Shown: piece after piece, positions 50,001 through 59,003 of the stretch
How positions within the stretch are numbered: the stretch's first letter is position 1
Layout of the letters: each line of letters opens with the position of its first letter
Source: Archangium gephyra
Lineage (GTDB): Bacteria; Myxococcota; Myxococcia; Myxococcales; Myxococcaceae
Length of the DNA stretch: 64,000 nucleotides
Direction: 5' to 3'
NCBI GenBank assembly: GCA_003243425.1
Contig: QFQP01000002.1
Coordinates: 310,001-374,000 of the forward strand
Translations under genes and position numbers: made by a program
The notes under the pieces: generated by a model
Database searches by the model: none
Seen by the model: the letters and a program-made list of their open reading frames with translations, nothing else
Told to the model about the DNA's origin: nothing

Positions 50001-51823
50001 GTGACGGCAACGGCGGCAGCACCGACATCCACTACTCGGAGCTGCAGAACCGCTACAACATGATCCGCGACTGCCGCGACGTGGCGGACCCGTCCGTCTT
50101 CAAGCCCGCGACCTGGAACGACGCGGTCGACGGCAACTGGCACCCGACGCTCGACGGTCTCCTCGTGAAGGTCGGCGCCACGTACAGCAAGTGCCGCCAG
50201 ATCCCCGTCGACTACATCAACTGGAACCTCTTCCGCGCGGCGCGCACCGAAGAGTCTGGTGGTGCGGCGGCCCGTTCTGACCGCGTCGTCGATGCCTTCA
50301 GCCGCGTGCGTTTCCCCTATGGCTTCGCCACCGACCGCTGGGCGGACCTCGGCAACCTCTCGGTCTACCGTAACGACAACGGCGCCGACGCGTACGAGCT
50401 GTTCGACTTCCTGATCAGCCAGCAGGAGGTGAACCACATCTTCGACAACTACCGCCGCAACCGGAACACGTTCTCGGTGCGCACGGCGTCGGGTCGCACG
50501 CTGTCGCGTTACAACGAGAAGCTGCGTGATGCCGCCAAGGGCATGGGCCTGTTCGCGAACATCTACAAGGACTTCTCGCTCGCCCAGGGTTGGGACTTCG
50601 ACACCGTGTGGCCGGTGCTCGGCACGTTGTTCTTCAAGGACAACATGCTGGCCTCGGGCATGGGCTTCGATCACTTCGCCAAGCAGATGGCGCGCCCGCA
50701 GGCCGGCCCGCACACGCTCGTCGACGGTGTGCTGCGCTCGGACATGGACACGCTCTCGAACGACGTGAACCCGGTGGTGGTCGTGCCGAACGGTGCGACG
50801 GGCTACTTCAAGAACGTCGGCTTCGGCGGTCGCCTCATGGAGAACAGCCTCTCGGAATCGCGCGGCGAGTACGACAGCGAGTACACGCTCAACGCGGGCG
50901 CCTACTACGACAAGGCGTACGTGCCGATGTTGCTCACCGAGTCGGTGGACAACTTCATCTCGGCGTCGCGTCGTGACTTCCTCGATGGCCGCTACCGCGC
51001 GGTCTCGATGGCCGACCTCTTCCCCGAGGGGTACCGCCGCTGGTTGGCGAACAACCTCACGGGCGACGACTCGATCAAGGGTGCGCGCGTGGCGGCCAAC
51101 GCCGGTCTCCCGGTGGTCGACGCCGATCAGTACCCCGCCGCCGGCATCGGTTACGTGTCGTGGTGGAAGGCCAACGCCGAGGTCTGCTTCCCCGGCGCGG
51201 TCTCGCTGGAGTGCGGCACCACGCCCAGCAACAGCCTGGTCATCGACCCGCAGGTCGGTTGGGAGCAGCAGAAGTTCCTGATTGCGATGACGCTCATGTA
51301 CCTGCCTGAGAACGCTCAGCAGAAGTGGCTGGACATGATGGGCTTGTGGGAACTGGGCGCCGACACGGACCCGGGCTTCCAGAACCGCATCGAGCTCCAC
51401 CTGCCCGAGGGCAAGGTCTACATCGCGCGCACGTACGGCAAGGAAATGCTGCTCGGCAAGTCGGTGCAGAGGGGCATCGGCGCCCGCATGCTGGAGTACG
51501 CCAACCAGCTGGTGAACGCGGCCTACGTGACCACCCCCGGTCCCGACCGCGACGGCGACGGCCAGCCTGACTGGTTCGAGCCGGTGTTCCAGGGTGGCAA
51601 GGCGCTGGTGAAGTACGACCCGTCGATCCTCCACTCGAACGCCGCCGGCGAGTTCGTGCCGGGCGGTCGCCCGGGCTGCAACCCGACCGACAACTCGAGC
51701 TGTACGTGCAGCTCGAACCGCGCGTGCGTCGAGCTCGAGAAGTACTCGCAGCTCCCGTTCTTCCTGCGTCAGGCGATGCGTGACTACGGTCTCGCGGACC
51801 CGACCATGAAGGGCATCTACTGA
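47072..51823 (+). CDS. Large metzincin-like zinc metalloprotease lipoprotein
   Basis: A 1583-residue lipoprotein (FIRLVGALVAVTLAGC, Cys21). At about 838 THEIGHSIALRHNFVGSSDA gives HExxHxxxxxH, the three zinc ligands of metzincins. A DPRHEDAPHYDEANGYLDIT segment and a Met-containing stretch (STTMEYAGEV) about 75 residues after the motif agree with this fold. The C-terminus has CNPTDNSSCTCSSNRAC. Myxobacteria carry several such secreted or surface proteases; the substrate is unknown. ATG start in an ATGA overlap. An equally long antisense open frame is a GC artefact. Confidence 0.85.
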   Translation: MSPRSFIRLVGALVAVTLAGCAEQQAPINRVQPNYYDKSFFVGQDFQGVQDDPEFYSQGTLIDVGYGAGQDGLFTSTYAQPMSRVKWEVTEQRLIARLAYERVKDTDGKGVSKATNDGIVVASYRITSHFDIARQYNPQTGEQMNVIDENVQDRPWFQRQFIRVDWSRNESTDNYDFDTLSQIGLYGGISYTPLAYDVTDPRHEDAPHYDEANGYLDITNKAFAQPQMITLDLWGGFTFPACFLDADIGGGGAPTTQCNAVELTIRHAFRKVPNHDYEPEDWDGYRFQAFGAFTTDRKGYARNYGMTDTNWHRFINRYNLWERSHFYTDATAMTGAVECYTPATTPAGADPHRDLNNDGTEDECAAVGNGSRCDIFSQKCTLPFRNREVRPVVWYFSEGSNPDYFHSSREAAHDWDVALRSAIVTAKYAECVKTFGENCADQYPVYKGQQDDNQDAIWLAKEVDDCRAGLAQGVNGSCEALADKLGAERNMSPGVIALAKMPEVAVLCHSPVEANDPALCGSPRLPADLTASLCFSARLAGDTATMDRCATALQVRKGDLRYHVINIITSPQTPSPWGIMVDGHDPLTGEKVSASINVWSHVTDLFSQGIVDTARYIKGELTTADVTEGTYVRDWASAAEAASTGGSLPRLSNDEQILAVAGSLGSKADLAQIKSSMDGMKNSPMFKKAAAIRRELDDVRFDAYQPATTRATYENRRKRALDTPTEAALNTRAMQQLAGSSQGKLSSSELLAATSPLRGANRSLQRELQQARELALAERGACIMNEAPAPMGIADLADVLEAKFGVFNAQASKDEQAARGTRAQRYIAQRANYAVLTHEIGHSIALRHNFVGSSDAFNFRPQYWQLRTNNGTAPICTTVDATGACVGPRTLDPINQNERQNLLQMFMASTTMEYAGEVTQDFLGLGAYDFAATRMFYGDVAAVIDDPNMRAGSPLAQGAIAKMDNFGGILGITFSVGDGNGGSTDIHYSELQNRYNMIRDCRDVADPSVFKPATWNDAVDGNWHPTLDGLLVKVGATYSKCRQIPVDYINWNLFRAARTEESGGAAARSDRVVDAFSRVRFPYGFATDRWADLGNLSVYRNDNGADAYELFDFLISQQEVNHIFDNYRRNRNTFSVRTASGRTLSRYNEKLRDAAKGMGLFANIYKDFSLAQGWDFDTVWPVLGTLFFKDNMLASGMGFDHFAKQMARPQAGPHTLVDGVLRSDMDTLSNDVNPVVVVPNGATGYFKNVGFGGRLMENSLSESRGEYDSEYTLNAGAYYDKAYVPMLLTESVDNFISASRRDFLDGRYRAVSMADLFPEGYRRWLANNLTGDDSIKGARVAANAGLPVVDADQYPAAGIGYVSWWKANAEVCFPGAVSLECGTTPSNSLVIDPQVGWEQQKFLIAMTLMYLPENAQQKWLDMMGLWELGADTDPGFQNRIELHLPEGKVYIARTYGKEMLLGKSVQRGIGARMLEYANQLVNAAYVTTPGPDRDGDGQPDWFEPVFQGGKALVKYDPSILHSNAAGEFVPGGRPGCNPTDNSSCTCSSNRACVELEKYSQLPFFLRQAMRDYGLADPTMKGIY

Positions 51824-51852
51824 GGCCGTAGCCTCCAGTAGCCCGACGTGAA

Positions 51853-51890
51853 GAAGCCCTTCCCTGCACTCCGCGGGGAAGGGCTTCGTC
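51853..51890 (+). terminator. Rho-independent terminator (probably bidirectional)
   Basis: GAAGCCCTTCCC (51853-51864) and GGGAAGGGCTTC (51876-51887) form a 12-bp stem with an 11-nt loop, followed by GTCGTTTCC. It lies 30 nt after the metalloprotease stop and 26 nt from the end of the convergent gene. Confidence 0.8.
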
Positions 51891-51912
51891 GTTTCCCCGG
51901 CCCGCGCGTCGC

Positions 51913-52347
51913 TCAGCTCAGGGTGATGGTCAGCGGCGCCAGCTTCGTCGAACCGGTCCACACCGGCACGTGGAGCGCGCGCACCGCCCGCTCGATGGCC
52001 AGCGGGAGCTCGAACATCACGTCGCGACAGGCCAGCGACGTCACCAGGCAGGCCAGACCGGCTTCCCGGCCCCCCACGGCGGCGTGGGCGCAGGCGTCCT
52101 TGAGCAGCTGCGCCGCGTCACGGGCCGTGGGTTCCAGCTGCAGGGCGGTGAAGAGCACGCGCAGCGTCGAAGCGGCGAGCCCCGCGTCCAACTGCAGCAG
52201 CGCGACGAGCTCGAGCGCCTGTTCTCGGCGGCCCATGCGCAGGAACGCGATGGCGTCGGCCAGCCTCAGGTCAGCGGTGGCGCCCGGCTCTTCGAGGGGA
52301 ACCGGGGAGACGATGGACGACGACGACGAGCGGAGCAGCTGCGACAT
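51913..52347 (-). CDS. Hypothetical protein, helical-repeat-like
   Basis: A 144-residue protein. ADAIAFLRMGRREQALELVA, LLQLDAGLAASTLRVLFTAL and DAAQLLKDACAHAAVGGREA look like helix pairs of a TPR-like repeat. The C-terminal FELPLAIERAVRALHVPVWT may be a strand-helix end. The start is ATG 52347. No family recognised. Confidence 0.6.
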   Translation of the reverse strand: MSQLLRSSSSSIVSPVPLEEPGATADLRLADAIAFLRMGRREQALELVALLQLDAGLAASTLRVLFTALQLEPTARDAAQLLKDACAHAAVGGREAGLACLVTSLACRDVMFELPLAIERAVRALHVPVWTGSTKLAPLTITLS

Positions 52348-52487
52348 GCGTGCGCGGCATTGCGAACCGCGTGCGCACGCCACTCACGCGCGAAACCACG
52401 CGCAACGACGGCACGAAGACAACGCCCTACATCGGCCGCGCAGTTGCAAAAGGCACGGCGCGGTCTTTCAACTTCGAAGCTGAAAGT

Positions 52488-52736
52488 TCAGCGCAGCGAA
52501 CGGCCGACGATGCGATCGAGCACGTCGCTCACCGCCGAACGCGAGAGCCCCAGGGTCTGTGCCTGCGACAAGAGCCGCTCGCGCAGCGCCGCTTCACGCG
52601 CGGGGTCGATGCGGGGCACCCCGTTCTCGGCCTTCCATTTCCACACATCGGCGACGATGTCGGCGCGGCGGGCGAGCAGCTTGATGAGCTCGGTGTCGAG
52701 CTCGTCGAGCCGGGCACGAAGGGTCTCGAGGCTCAT
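52488..52736 (-). CDS. Chorismate mutase, AroQ class
   Basis: An 82-residue all-helical protein with LETLRARLDELDTELIKLLA, then RRADIVADVWKWKAENGVPR, the standard AroQ start with its Arg and Lys active-site positions. A later helix has LRERLLSQAQTLGLS. It converts chorismate to prephenate in Phe/Tyr biosynthesis. It overlaps the U32 gene by ATGA, an unusual partner. The frame upstream of ATG 52736 is shadow. Confidence 0.85.
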   Translation of the reverse strand: MSLETLRARLDELDTELIKLLARRADIVADVWKWKAENGVPRIDPAREAALRERLLSQAQTLGLSRSAVSDVLDRIVGRSLR

Positions 52737-55372
52737 GGGTTCAAGGTCCTCATGGTGCCGGCGGTGACGCCGAACTGCTCGTGCGCGCTGATGCGCTGAA
52801 CGAGCTCGGCGGGCGCGGTCTTTCCGCTCACCAGGCCCTTCCACGCCTCGAGCACCGACGCGGTGGTCTCACCGTCTTCCCACACGAACTCCACACGGAA
52901 GCGCTTCACGCCGGCCGTGAGCAGGCGGGGCACCGCGGCGGCCGCGCTCTGCGCCTGCGCGTTGAACACGGTGTTGCGGCAGCCGATGTCGACGACCACC
53001 GGGTGCTCTTTGCCTTCGCGGTCCTTGAGGCCGATCTTCGTGGTCTCACACGGGCGGCCGCAGGTGCGGAAGTCGCGCCCCTGCGAGATGGTGTGCGCGT
53101 ACACGCAGTGCTCGGTGTGGAACGTGGCGATGTGGTGGTGCACGGTGACGGTCACGCGCTCCGCCGGGAGTCGCGCCAGCATCGCGTGCAGCTGGGTCTC
53201 GTCGAGGTCGTGCGCGGCGGTGATGGTGTCGCAGCCGAGCGCGAGCAGGTGCCGGCCGGTCACCGAGTTGGTCACGTTGAGCGAGAAGTCGCCGTGAACC
53301 TGCGTGGCCGACGACGACTTCGAGAAGTGAACGAGGCCGCCCCAGTGCCGCACGAGCACGCCGTCGGGCTGCAGTTTTTCGAGCCGGCGGTCGATGCCGT
53401 CTTCGCCCGGCTTCTGCACACGCGTGGTGGCGATGACCACGCGCAGCCCGGCTGCCCTCGCCCGCTGCACGGCCTTCTCGAGGCCGACCAGCTCCATCCA
53501 ATCGAGTTCGACGTCGGGAAGACCCGCTGCGATCACCGCTTCGAGCTGCGCGTCGGTGCGCACGAGCGGAATGACGGTGGGAACACTCGGGGCCACGTAG
53601 GGACGACGGGCCGGCAGCTTTGCGAACTCTTCGGTGAGTGACTGCGCCACCGGCTGCGCGCTGAGCTGGTGACGACCGGCGGCGAGCACCTTCGGTTCCA
53701 ACTCGGCGACGATCGCTCGACGCAGCGCCTTCAGTGCAGAGACTGGCAAGTGCAGTCCGGCTCCGAGGCCATCGAGCACGACTTCCGCCAGATGAAACGG
53801 CGTGCCGCCGAAGCTGCCGAGCTTGTCGGACACCAGCTCCACGCCGAGGCCCGCGTTCTTCGCAGCCGACAAGGCTTCTTCACTCTTCGAGGTGACCTCG
53901 ACGTCGTGACCGATGGGCCCGAGCGCAGTGGCGGTGACTTCGAGCGGAGCGCCCAGCGCACCACGCAGCGCGAGCTTCACGGGGATGCGACCGCTGACGC
54001 CACGAAGCCCTTCGTCGACCGCGTCGTTCGCTTCGGAGGTCAGCCGCGGATCGCTCGAGAGGTACACGCGATCACCTGCGCGCACCTGAGAGAGGTCAGG
54101 GCCGGGACGACCGAAACGGAAGATCCATCCGTTTCCTGAGGGCTCGACGCCGAACAGCGGGCCGCCGGGCTCGGTGTCCTGCGGGCGGCCGGTGTCGAAG
54201 CCCACGCCACAACCGGGGATCGGCTCGGGCACGACCAGCGGCACGCCGCGACCGTCAATGGGGCTTGAACCACCGATGACCGGCAACGCGACCTTCGTGG
54301 CGCCGAGCGGCTGACCGGGCTTGCCGATGCCAACGCCACCCGACGATTCACGCTCGGAGCGACGCACGCGGACCGCGCCGTTCTTCACCTCGACCACTTC
54401 GCCGAGCAGCGCGCCACGGTGCTTGGGGAACCGGCCTTCGACGAGGTTCTGATGGTCGGAGCCTGCGAGGAAGCCGTCGGAGAACCCGCGCGAATAGGCC
54501 ACCGCCATGCGCCCGAGATCGCTCTGCAGCTGACGTTGCGCGTCGGCGTTGCGATCACGCTTCTGGGCGATCGCGTCGCGCCAGCGCTTGTAGCCCTCGA
54601 CGGCCGACAGCACGTACGCCGGGCCCTTCAAACGGCCTTCGATCTTCAAGCTGGCGACGCCGATGTCGGCCAGGTCGGCGACGGCCCGCGCCCCCGCGAG
54701 GTCGAGCGGCGACAGCAGATACGCGACGTCTCCGAGCGGTCGAACGGCGCCGTCGACGACGAGCTCGTACGGCAGGCGGCACGACTGCGCGCATTGGCCA
54801 CGGTTCGCCGAGCGGCCGCCCCACGCTTCCGAGGTCAGGCACTGGCCGCTCCATGACATGCACAGCGCGCCGTGAATGAAGACCTCGAGCTCGAGCGACG
54901 TGCCCTTGGCGAAGGTGCGGATCTCGGCCGTCGACAACTCGCGCGGCACCACCACGCGGGTGCAGCCGAGTTGTTGCGCGAACGCCGCGCTCTCGGGTGA
55001 CGAGATCGTCATCTGCGTCGAGGCGTGCACCTCGAGCGTCGGAGCGACGGCCCGCGACAACAACGCCACCGCGGGGTCCTGCACGATGATCGCGTCGACT
55101 CCCGACGACGCACACGCGCGCAGCACCGATTCGACGAACGGCAGTTCGTGTTCGAAGGCCAGGGTGTTGAGCGTGACGAAGCCGCGAACTCCGGCGCGAT
55201 GAATCGCGTCCATGATGATCGGCAGGCGCTCGACGTTGAAGTTGGTGGCGCGGGCGCGGGCGTTCAGACCGCCATCGAGACCGAAGTAGACGGCGTCGGC
55301 TCCGGCGGCGAGGGCTGCGGCGAGGCTTTCGTCGTCACCGGCGGGAGCGAGGATCTCGGGGATACGCGACAT
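52733..55372 (-). CDS. U32 family peptidase, RlhA-like
   Basis: An 879-residue U32 protein. It has EILAPAGDDESLAAALAAGA, AVYFGLDGGLNARARATNF, EVHASTQMTISSP and the signature EVFIHGALCMSWSGQCLTSE, with Cys-rich NRGQCAQSCRLPY after it. A middle DUF3656-like region and a second TIM-barrel-like half with HTEHCVYAHTISQGRDFRTC and CGRPC follow. The long two-part form matches RlhA (23S rRNA C2501 hydroxylation) more than the short tRNA-modifying or protease-named forms. ATG start at 55372. Confidence 0.85.
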   Translation of the reverse strand: MSRIPEILAPAGDDESLAAALAAGADAVYFGLDGGLNARARATNFNVERLPIIMDAIHRAGVRGFVTLNTLAFEHELPFVESVLRACASSGVDAIIVQDPAVALLSRAVAPTLEVHASTQMTISSPESAAFAQQLGCTRVVVPRELSTAEIRTFAKGTSLELEVFIHGALCMSWSGQCLTSEAWGGRSANRGQCAQSCRLPYELVVDGAVRPLGDVAYLLSPLDLAGARAVADLADIGVASLKIEGRLKGPAYVLSAVEGYKRWRDAIAQKRDRNADAQRQLQSDLGRMAVAYSRGFSDGFLAGSDHQNLVEGRFPKHRGALLGEVVEVKNGAVRVRRSERESSGGVGIGKPGQPLGATKVALPVIGGSSPIDGRGVPLVVPEPIPGCGVGFDTGRPQDTEPGGPLFGVEPSGNGWIFRFGRPGPDLSQVRAGDRVYLSSDPRLTSEANDAVDEGLRGVSGRIPVKLALRGALGAPLEVTATALGPIGHDVEVTSKSEEALSAAKNAGLGVELVSDKLGSFGGTPFHLAEVVLDGLGAGLHLPVSALKALRRAIVAELEPKVLAAGRHQLSAQPVAQSLTEEFAKLPARRPYVAPSVPTVIPLVRTDAQLEAVIAAGLPDVELDWMELVGLEKAVQRARAAGLRVVIATTRVQKPGEDGIDRRLEKLQPDGVLVRHWGGLVHFSKSSSATQVHGDFSLNVTNSVTGRHLLALGCDTITAAHDLDETQLHAMLARLPAERVTVTVHHHIATFHTEHCVYAHTISQGRDFRTCGRPCETTKIGLKDREGKEHPVVVDIGCRNTVFNAQAQSAAAAVPRLLTAGVKRFRVEFVWEDGETTASVLEAWKGLVSGKTAPAELVQRISAHEQFGVTAGTMRTLNP

Positions 55373-55512
55373 CGCCGGTGCTCATAGCTGAGATGGCGGC
55401 TTCCAACACGGGCGCGGGCGTCGCCTGAATGGAGGCAGTAGCTGGGGGATTGCGATCGAGCACCTCTTTCGCTCCAACGACGAGCGCCACGCCCCCGAAG
55501 CCAACGCCCTTC

Positions 55513-56103
55513 TCAGTGATGCGCGTGACGGCGCGCTGCTTCGATCAGCATCGCCATCGCCGGTGTCACCTTCCCCATCGCCCGCAGCACGATCGACAGG
55601 TCCCACGACTCCTGCGACGTCATCGGGCGGCGCGGCGCCTTGCGGCCATTCGCGGTGACGATGATCGTCAGATCACCCGAGCGCGCATCGAACACCACGT
55701 CGATCTCTTCTCGCGACGTGCGCCCGGTGAGCAGCACGTTGCGGCCAAGATCGCTCACGTTCCGCACGCGGAGGTCGGCCAGCGTGGTCGGGAACACCGC
55801 CTCGTTGACCGCCTTGATCACCGCGCCCGTCACCGAGTCGGTCCACGGCACGCTGCGCTGGTACTGCGCCAAGGCCGGCCCCAGGTCGCGCAGATCGCTG
55901 CGCGTCAGCTCCTCGACACCGTCGTCGGTCACCAGGCGGAACTCGCCGGAGTTCTCGACGAAGCGAACCTCGACTTCGCGGCCGTTGGCAGAGCCGCGCA
56001 CCGCGTGTTCACCCGAGTCGTCGGTCAGACGCTCGACGGCGTCGACGCGGAACGAGTGGAGCGAACGCACGAAGCGGATGGCGGAATCGGTGTCGAACCT
56101 CAT
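55513..56103 (-). CDS. Hypothetical protein
   Basis: A 196-residue soluble protein, mixed alpha/beta (EVEVRFVENSGEFRLVTDDG, DLTIIVTANGRKAPRRP), with a helical His-rich end (AARRHAHH). No signal peptide or membrane segment. The leftward gene next to it is also uncharacterised. Not recognised. Confidence 0.7.
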   Translation of the reverse strand: MRFDTDSAIRFVRSLHSFRVDAVERLTDDSGEHAVRGSANGREVEVRFVENSGEFRLVTDDGVEELTRSDLRDLGPALAQYQRSVPWTDSVTGAVIKAVNEAVFPTTLADLRVRNVSDLGRNVLLTGRTSREEIDVVFDARSGDLTIIVTANGRKAPRRPMTSQESWDLSIVLRAMGKVTPAMAMLIEAARRHAHH

Positions 56104-56190
56104 GCCCCGTTGTCGCGGCGCCGCCCGGCAATGGACGACACGCGACCGGACACCTCACGACACGACAGATTCCGCCGTCACATCAACGAG

Positions 56191-57480
56191 TTACGGCGCC
56201 AGAATGATGCGCGGAGCCGACAGCGCCTGACGAACGACGCCCAGCGCGCCTTCCGACGAGGCCTCGGCCTCCGTCATGCGGCGCACGAAGATCTCGCGGC
56301 CCGGCACCACCGCGGCCTTGAGGTCGGTGAGCAGCTGCATGGCGGCGTCGAGCATCATCTTCGCCTCTTCCGCGCCCTGCGCCTCGCCGCCGGCCACGCC
56401 GCCCTTTTCCTTCAGGTACTCGCCGAACTTCTTGATCGACTCGCGCGTCCTGGTGGCGTCGAAGGCCGCGAGCGCTTCCTTGAGCGACTCAGGGTTCACC
56501 TTGATGAGGCGCGGCGCCTGCGTGCTGCGGAACTCGGGCGCCGGCGGCGCGAGCGTCTCGACCGGGAACACGCCCAGCAGACCTTCTTCGGGCGACTTGA
56601 ACTGGTGCGGCACGATGTCGAGGAACAGGAACAGCGGATCGACGCCGGTCTTCGCGGCCTTCAGCTCTTCTTCGTCGAGCGGAGGGAACGTGGTCGGCGC
56701 GCCCGTGAACAGCAACGGCATCACCATCTCGCCCCAGAACTCTTCAGCGGCCGGGCCGGTGGCGGTGGTGGTGGCGAACAACAGACCGACGGTCTCGACC
56801 ACGCGCGGCGCCTTCACGGCCGAGGCGAGCACCGGCTTGCCAGCATCGAGGCGCTGAATGGCACCGACCAGCTGCTGCTCGAGCTGCTTCTTCGTTTCTG
56901 CCGGCAGACGATCGGCGCGGTTCACGGCGGTGCGCACGTCGGAGGCCGTCTTGTCGGGCGTCGCGTCCCACGCCTGCTTCAACTTCGCGGGGTCGACGCC
57001 CACGAGCTGCACGAAGCCCGGGTCGAACAGCCGCATGTAGTCTTCGGGCCCCAGGCGCATCGACTGCGCGCCGCCGAACTTCGCCTGCGCCAGCGAGTTG
57101 CGAATGGTCTTCACGACCTCTTCGATGCGCTCGAGCTTGCCGCCCATGAGCGCGTCGACGATCGCACCGAACGGAGCCAGCATGATCAACGCCTCGGGGA
57201 AGCCGAGCGACGCGCCTTCAGGCGTCTCGCGGTAGGGGAACCAGAAGGCCTGATGATCGGCGTGCAGACGTTCACCGAACGCCGCCGCGAGGCCGAGCGC
57301 CACGACCTGGTGCTCCTGCTGGTTGGGGTTGAACGGCCCGCCCAGCACCTTGATGACCGTCTTCTCGATGTCGTTCCACGAGTCCTTCACGAGGTCGACG
57401 GGCTTGCCTTCGACCTGCGAAAAAACGGCGGTGACCTGCTGAAGAGCGGCATCGAGCTGAGGGGGCTTGGGCATCGGCAT
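56191..57480 (-). CDS. Hypothetical protein
   Basis: A 429-residue soluble, largely helical protein (QLDAALQQVTAVFSQVEGKP, HQVVALGLAAAFGERLHADH, FWFPYRETPEGASLGFPEAL). It has no signal peptide, membrane segment or catalytic motif that I can identify. ATG start at 57480; a 22-nt gap separates it from the RelA/SpoT-domain gene, so they are probably co-transcribed. Confidence 0.7.
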   Translation of the reverse strand: MPMPKPPQLDAALQQVTAVFSQVEGKPVDLVKDSWNDIEKTVIKVLGGPFNPNQQEHQVVALGLAAAFGERLHADHQAFWFPYRETPEGASLGFPEALIMLAPFGAIVDALMGGKLERIEEVVKTIRNSLAQAKFGGAQSMRLGPEDYMRLFDPGFVQLVGVDPAKLKQAWDATPDKTASDVRTAVNRADRLPAETKKQLEQQLVGAIQRLDAGKPVLASAVKAPRVVETVGLLFATTTATGPAAEEFWGEMVMPLLFTGAPTTFPPLDEEELKAAKTGVDPLFLFLDIVPHQFKSPEEGLLGVFPVETLAPPAPEFRSTQAPRLIKVNPESLKEALAAFDATRTRESIKKFGEYLKEKGGVAGGEAQGAEEAKMMLDAAMQLLTDLKAAVVPGREIFVRRMTEAEASSEGALGVVRQALSAPRIILAP

Positions 57481-57502
57481 GATGCGCGGGCTCGTATCAG
57501 AA

Positions 57503-58561
57503 TCAGACGGCGAAAGCGGTCAGCAGTGCACCGGCGACACGCTGCGCGGTGGGCTGGTCACCCGGAAACTCGGTCTGCTCGTACAACCGGGTCAGCCGGG
57601 CCGCTTTTTCGAGCGCGAGGCCTTCGCCACGAATGACCGTGAGCAGCGCGATGAACAGCAGGCCGTAGCCGCGATGCACCACGTCGATCGACGCAGGCTC
57701 GAAGGCGAGCGACGTACTCGCGAACACGAAGTACGGCGTGAGCGCCTGGGGCACGTGCGCGGCGTGGCGATCGACGGCGGCCAGCACCTCGGCGGTGGTG
57801 GTGAGGTTCGCGGCGCGCAGCAGCTTCACGAGGTAGCCGGGGAAGAACGGCTCGAAGGTGACTTCACGGTGCAGCGTGGCGGCGACGCTGGCGTCGAGCT
57901 TCTGGACGGCGTCGTGTTTGAGCAGCGCGTCGAGCGAGAGCAGATCGAGCGGCACCACGTCGCGACGTTCGAGCGCGGCGCGGGCTGCTTCACGTGAAGC
58001 GGCGAGGTCGCGGCGAATCGACATGAACTCGGCGTCGGCGATCTCGAGCAACCCGGCCACGCGCGTGAAGCGGTGACGAATGGCCTCGGGCACGTCGTCG
58101 GTCGCCTTGTAACCGAGGTCGTGCTCCACCTCGGCCCACGCGTGCTGCAGCGCGGTGCGGATCTGAATCTCGATGCGGAAGTCGTCGTGCGGCCCGCCGT
58201 CGACCGAGCAGATGTAGTGAACGCTCCGGTAGCCGGCCGGCTTGGTCCTGGCGGCGCTGCGCGCGAAGTCGATCTTGAGATGACGCTCGATGAGCTGCGC
58301 GGCCTTGTCGACGTGATCTTCGAACGACGTGGCGATGCGGAGGCCGACGAGATCGGTCACGTCCCAGAGCTGGCGGTAGGTCTTGTCGGGCCGCGCGAGT
58401 TTGTTGGCCAGTGAGTCGAGCGACTTGAGCCGCCAGGTCACCAAGTGCGTGGGAATGCCCGCGTCGAACAACCAGCCTCGCAGCGCGCGCTCGAGCGAAT
58501 CGCCGAGGCGCGAGAGTTCAGGTTGCAGGGCTTCGTAGTGCTCGAGAAATCCGTCCGACAT
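57503..58561 (-). CDS. RelA/SpoT-domain (p)ppGpp synthetase-like protein
   Basis: A 352-residue protein. The synthetase domain (about 15-190) shows WRLKSLDSLANKLARPDKTY, WDVTDLVGLRIATSFEDHVD, KPAGYRSVHYIC and the EIQIRTALQHAWAEVEHDLG block with its catalytic Glu residues. There is no HD hydrolase, TGS or ACT domain, so it is a small-alarmone-synthetase type. A C-terminal helical extension of about 150 residues is unusual. The start is ATG 58561. Confidence 0.85.
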   Translation of the reverse strand: MSDGFLEHYEALQPELSRLGDSLERALRGWLFDAGIPTHLVTWRLKSLDSLANKLARPDKTYRQLWDVTDLVGLRIATSFEDHVDKAAQLIERHLKIDFARSAARTKPAGYRSVHYICSVDGGPHDDFRIEIQIRTALQHAWAEVEHDLGYKATDDVPEAIRHRFTRVAGLLEIADAEFMSIRRDLAASREAARAALERRDVVPLDLLSLDALLKHDAVQKLDASVAATLHREVTFEPFFPGYLVKLLRAANLTTTAEVLAAVDRHAAHVPQALTPYFVFASTSLAFEPASIDVVHRGYGLLFIALLTVIRGEGLALEKAARLTRLYEQTEFPGDQPTAQRVAGALLTAFAV

Positions 58562-59003
58562 CGCGGCGCAGGTATGCCGTGGGCGTATGGAAGGCGCCAC
58601 GCATTCAGGACGATGTCGCGGTGCGCATCAGGTCGGTCTTCGTGACCCACGGCTTGATGGCCGCCGTGGCCAGGGTCCACGCTCGAGTCGTGGTGCGTGG
58701 GGTCAACGACTCGCCTCAGAAGAGCGCGGTGTGGCCGGTGTCGCAGCGCTCACGCACGACTCGAACTGGCCCCGCGACCTCGAGACGGTGGGCCTCCAAC
58801 TGGCTGGTACTTCGGGAGCGGCTGCGGCCCGAACTCGGGGCCAGAACGAGTTGCGCTCACGTTGCTTCGTGCCCGCAGGCATGCGCGCGACGTGCACGGT
58901 CGAAACCCCTCAGACACCGCCCCCGTCAGAGCCAGCGGCCCGCAGTAATACGGTACAGACAGGCGTTCAGTACGCTCATGTCACCAGAAGTGCGCTGCGT
59001 GAT
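58562..59003. other. 442-nt gap without a supported gene
   Basis: Open frames here are short and Arg/Ser-rich, with no ribosome site or domain. The part at 58935-59000 is less GC-rich and may hold the promoter of the RelA/SpoT-domain gene. I see no terminator, tRNA or repeat that I can defend. Confidence 0.5.

Noticed and set aside
46937..51961. 1674-codon open frame antisense to the metalloprotease gene
   Set aside because: Low-complexity Arg/Val/Glu-rich product typical of antisense frames in GC-rich DNA; the sense frame has signal peptide, motifs and a coupled start.
58700..58900. Small minus-strand open frame between the RelA/SpoT and collagen-like genes
   Set aside because: Arg/Ser/Pro-rich shadow-like product, no ribosome site, no domain.
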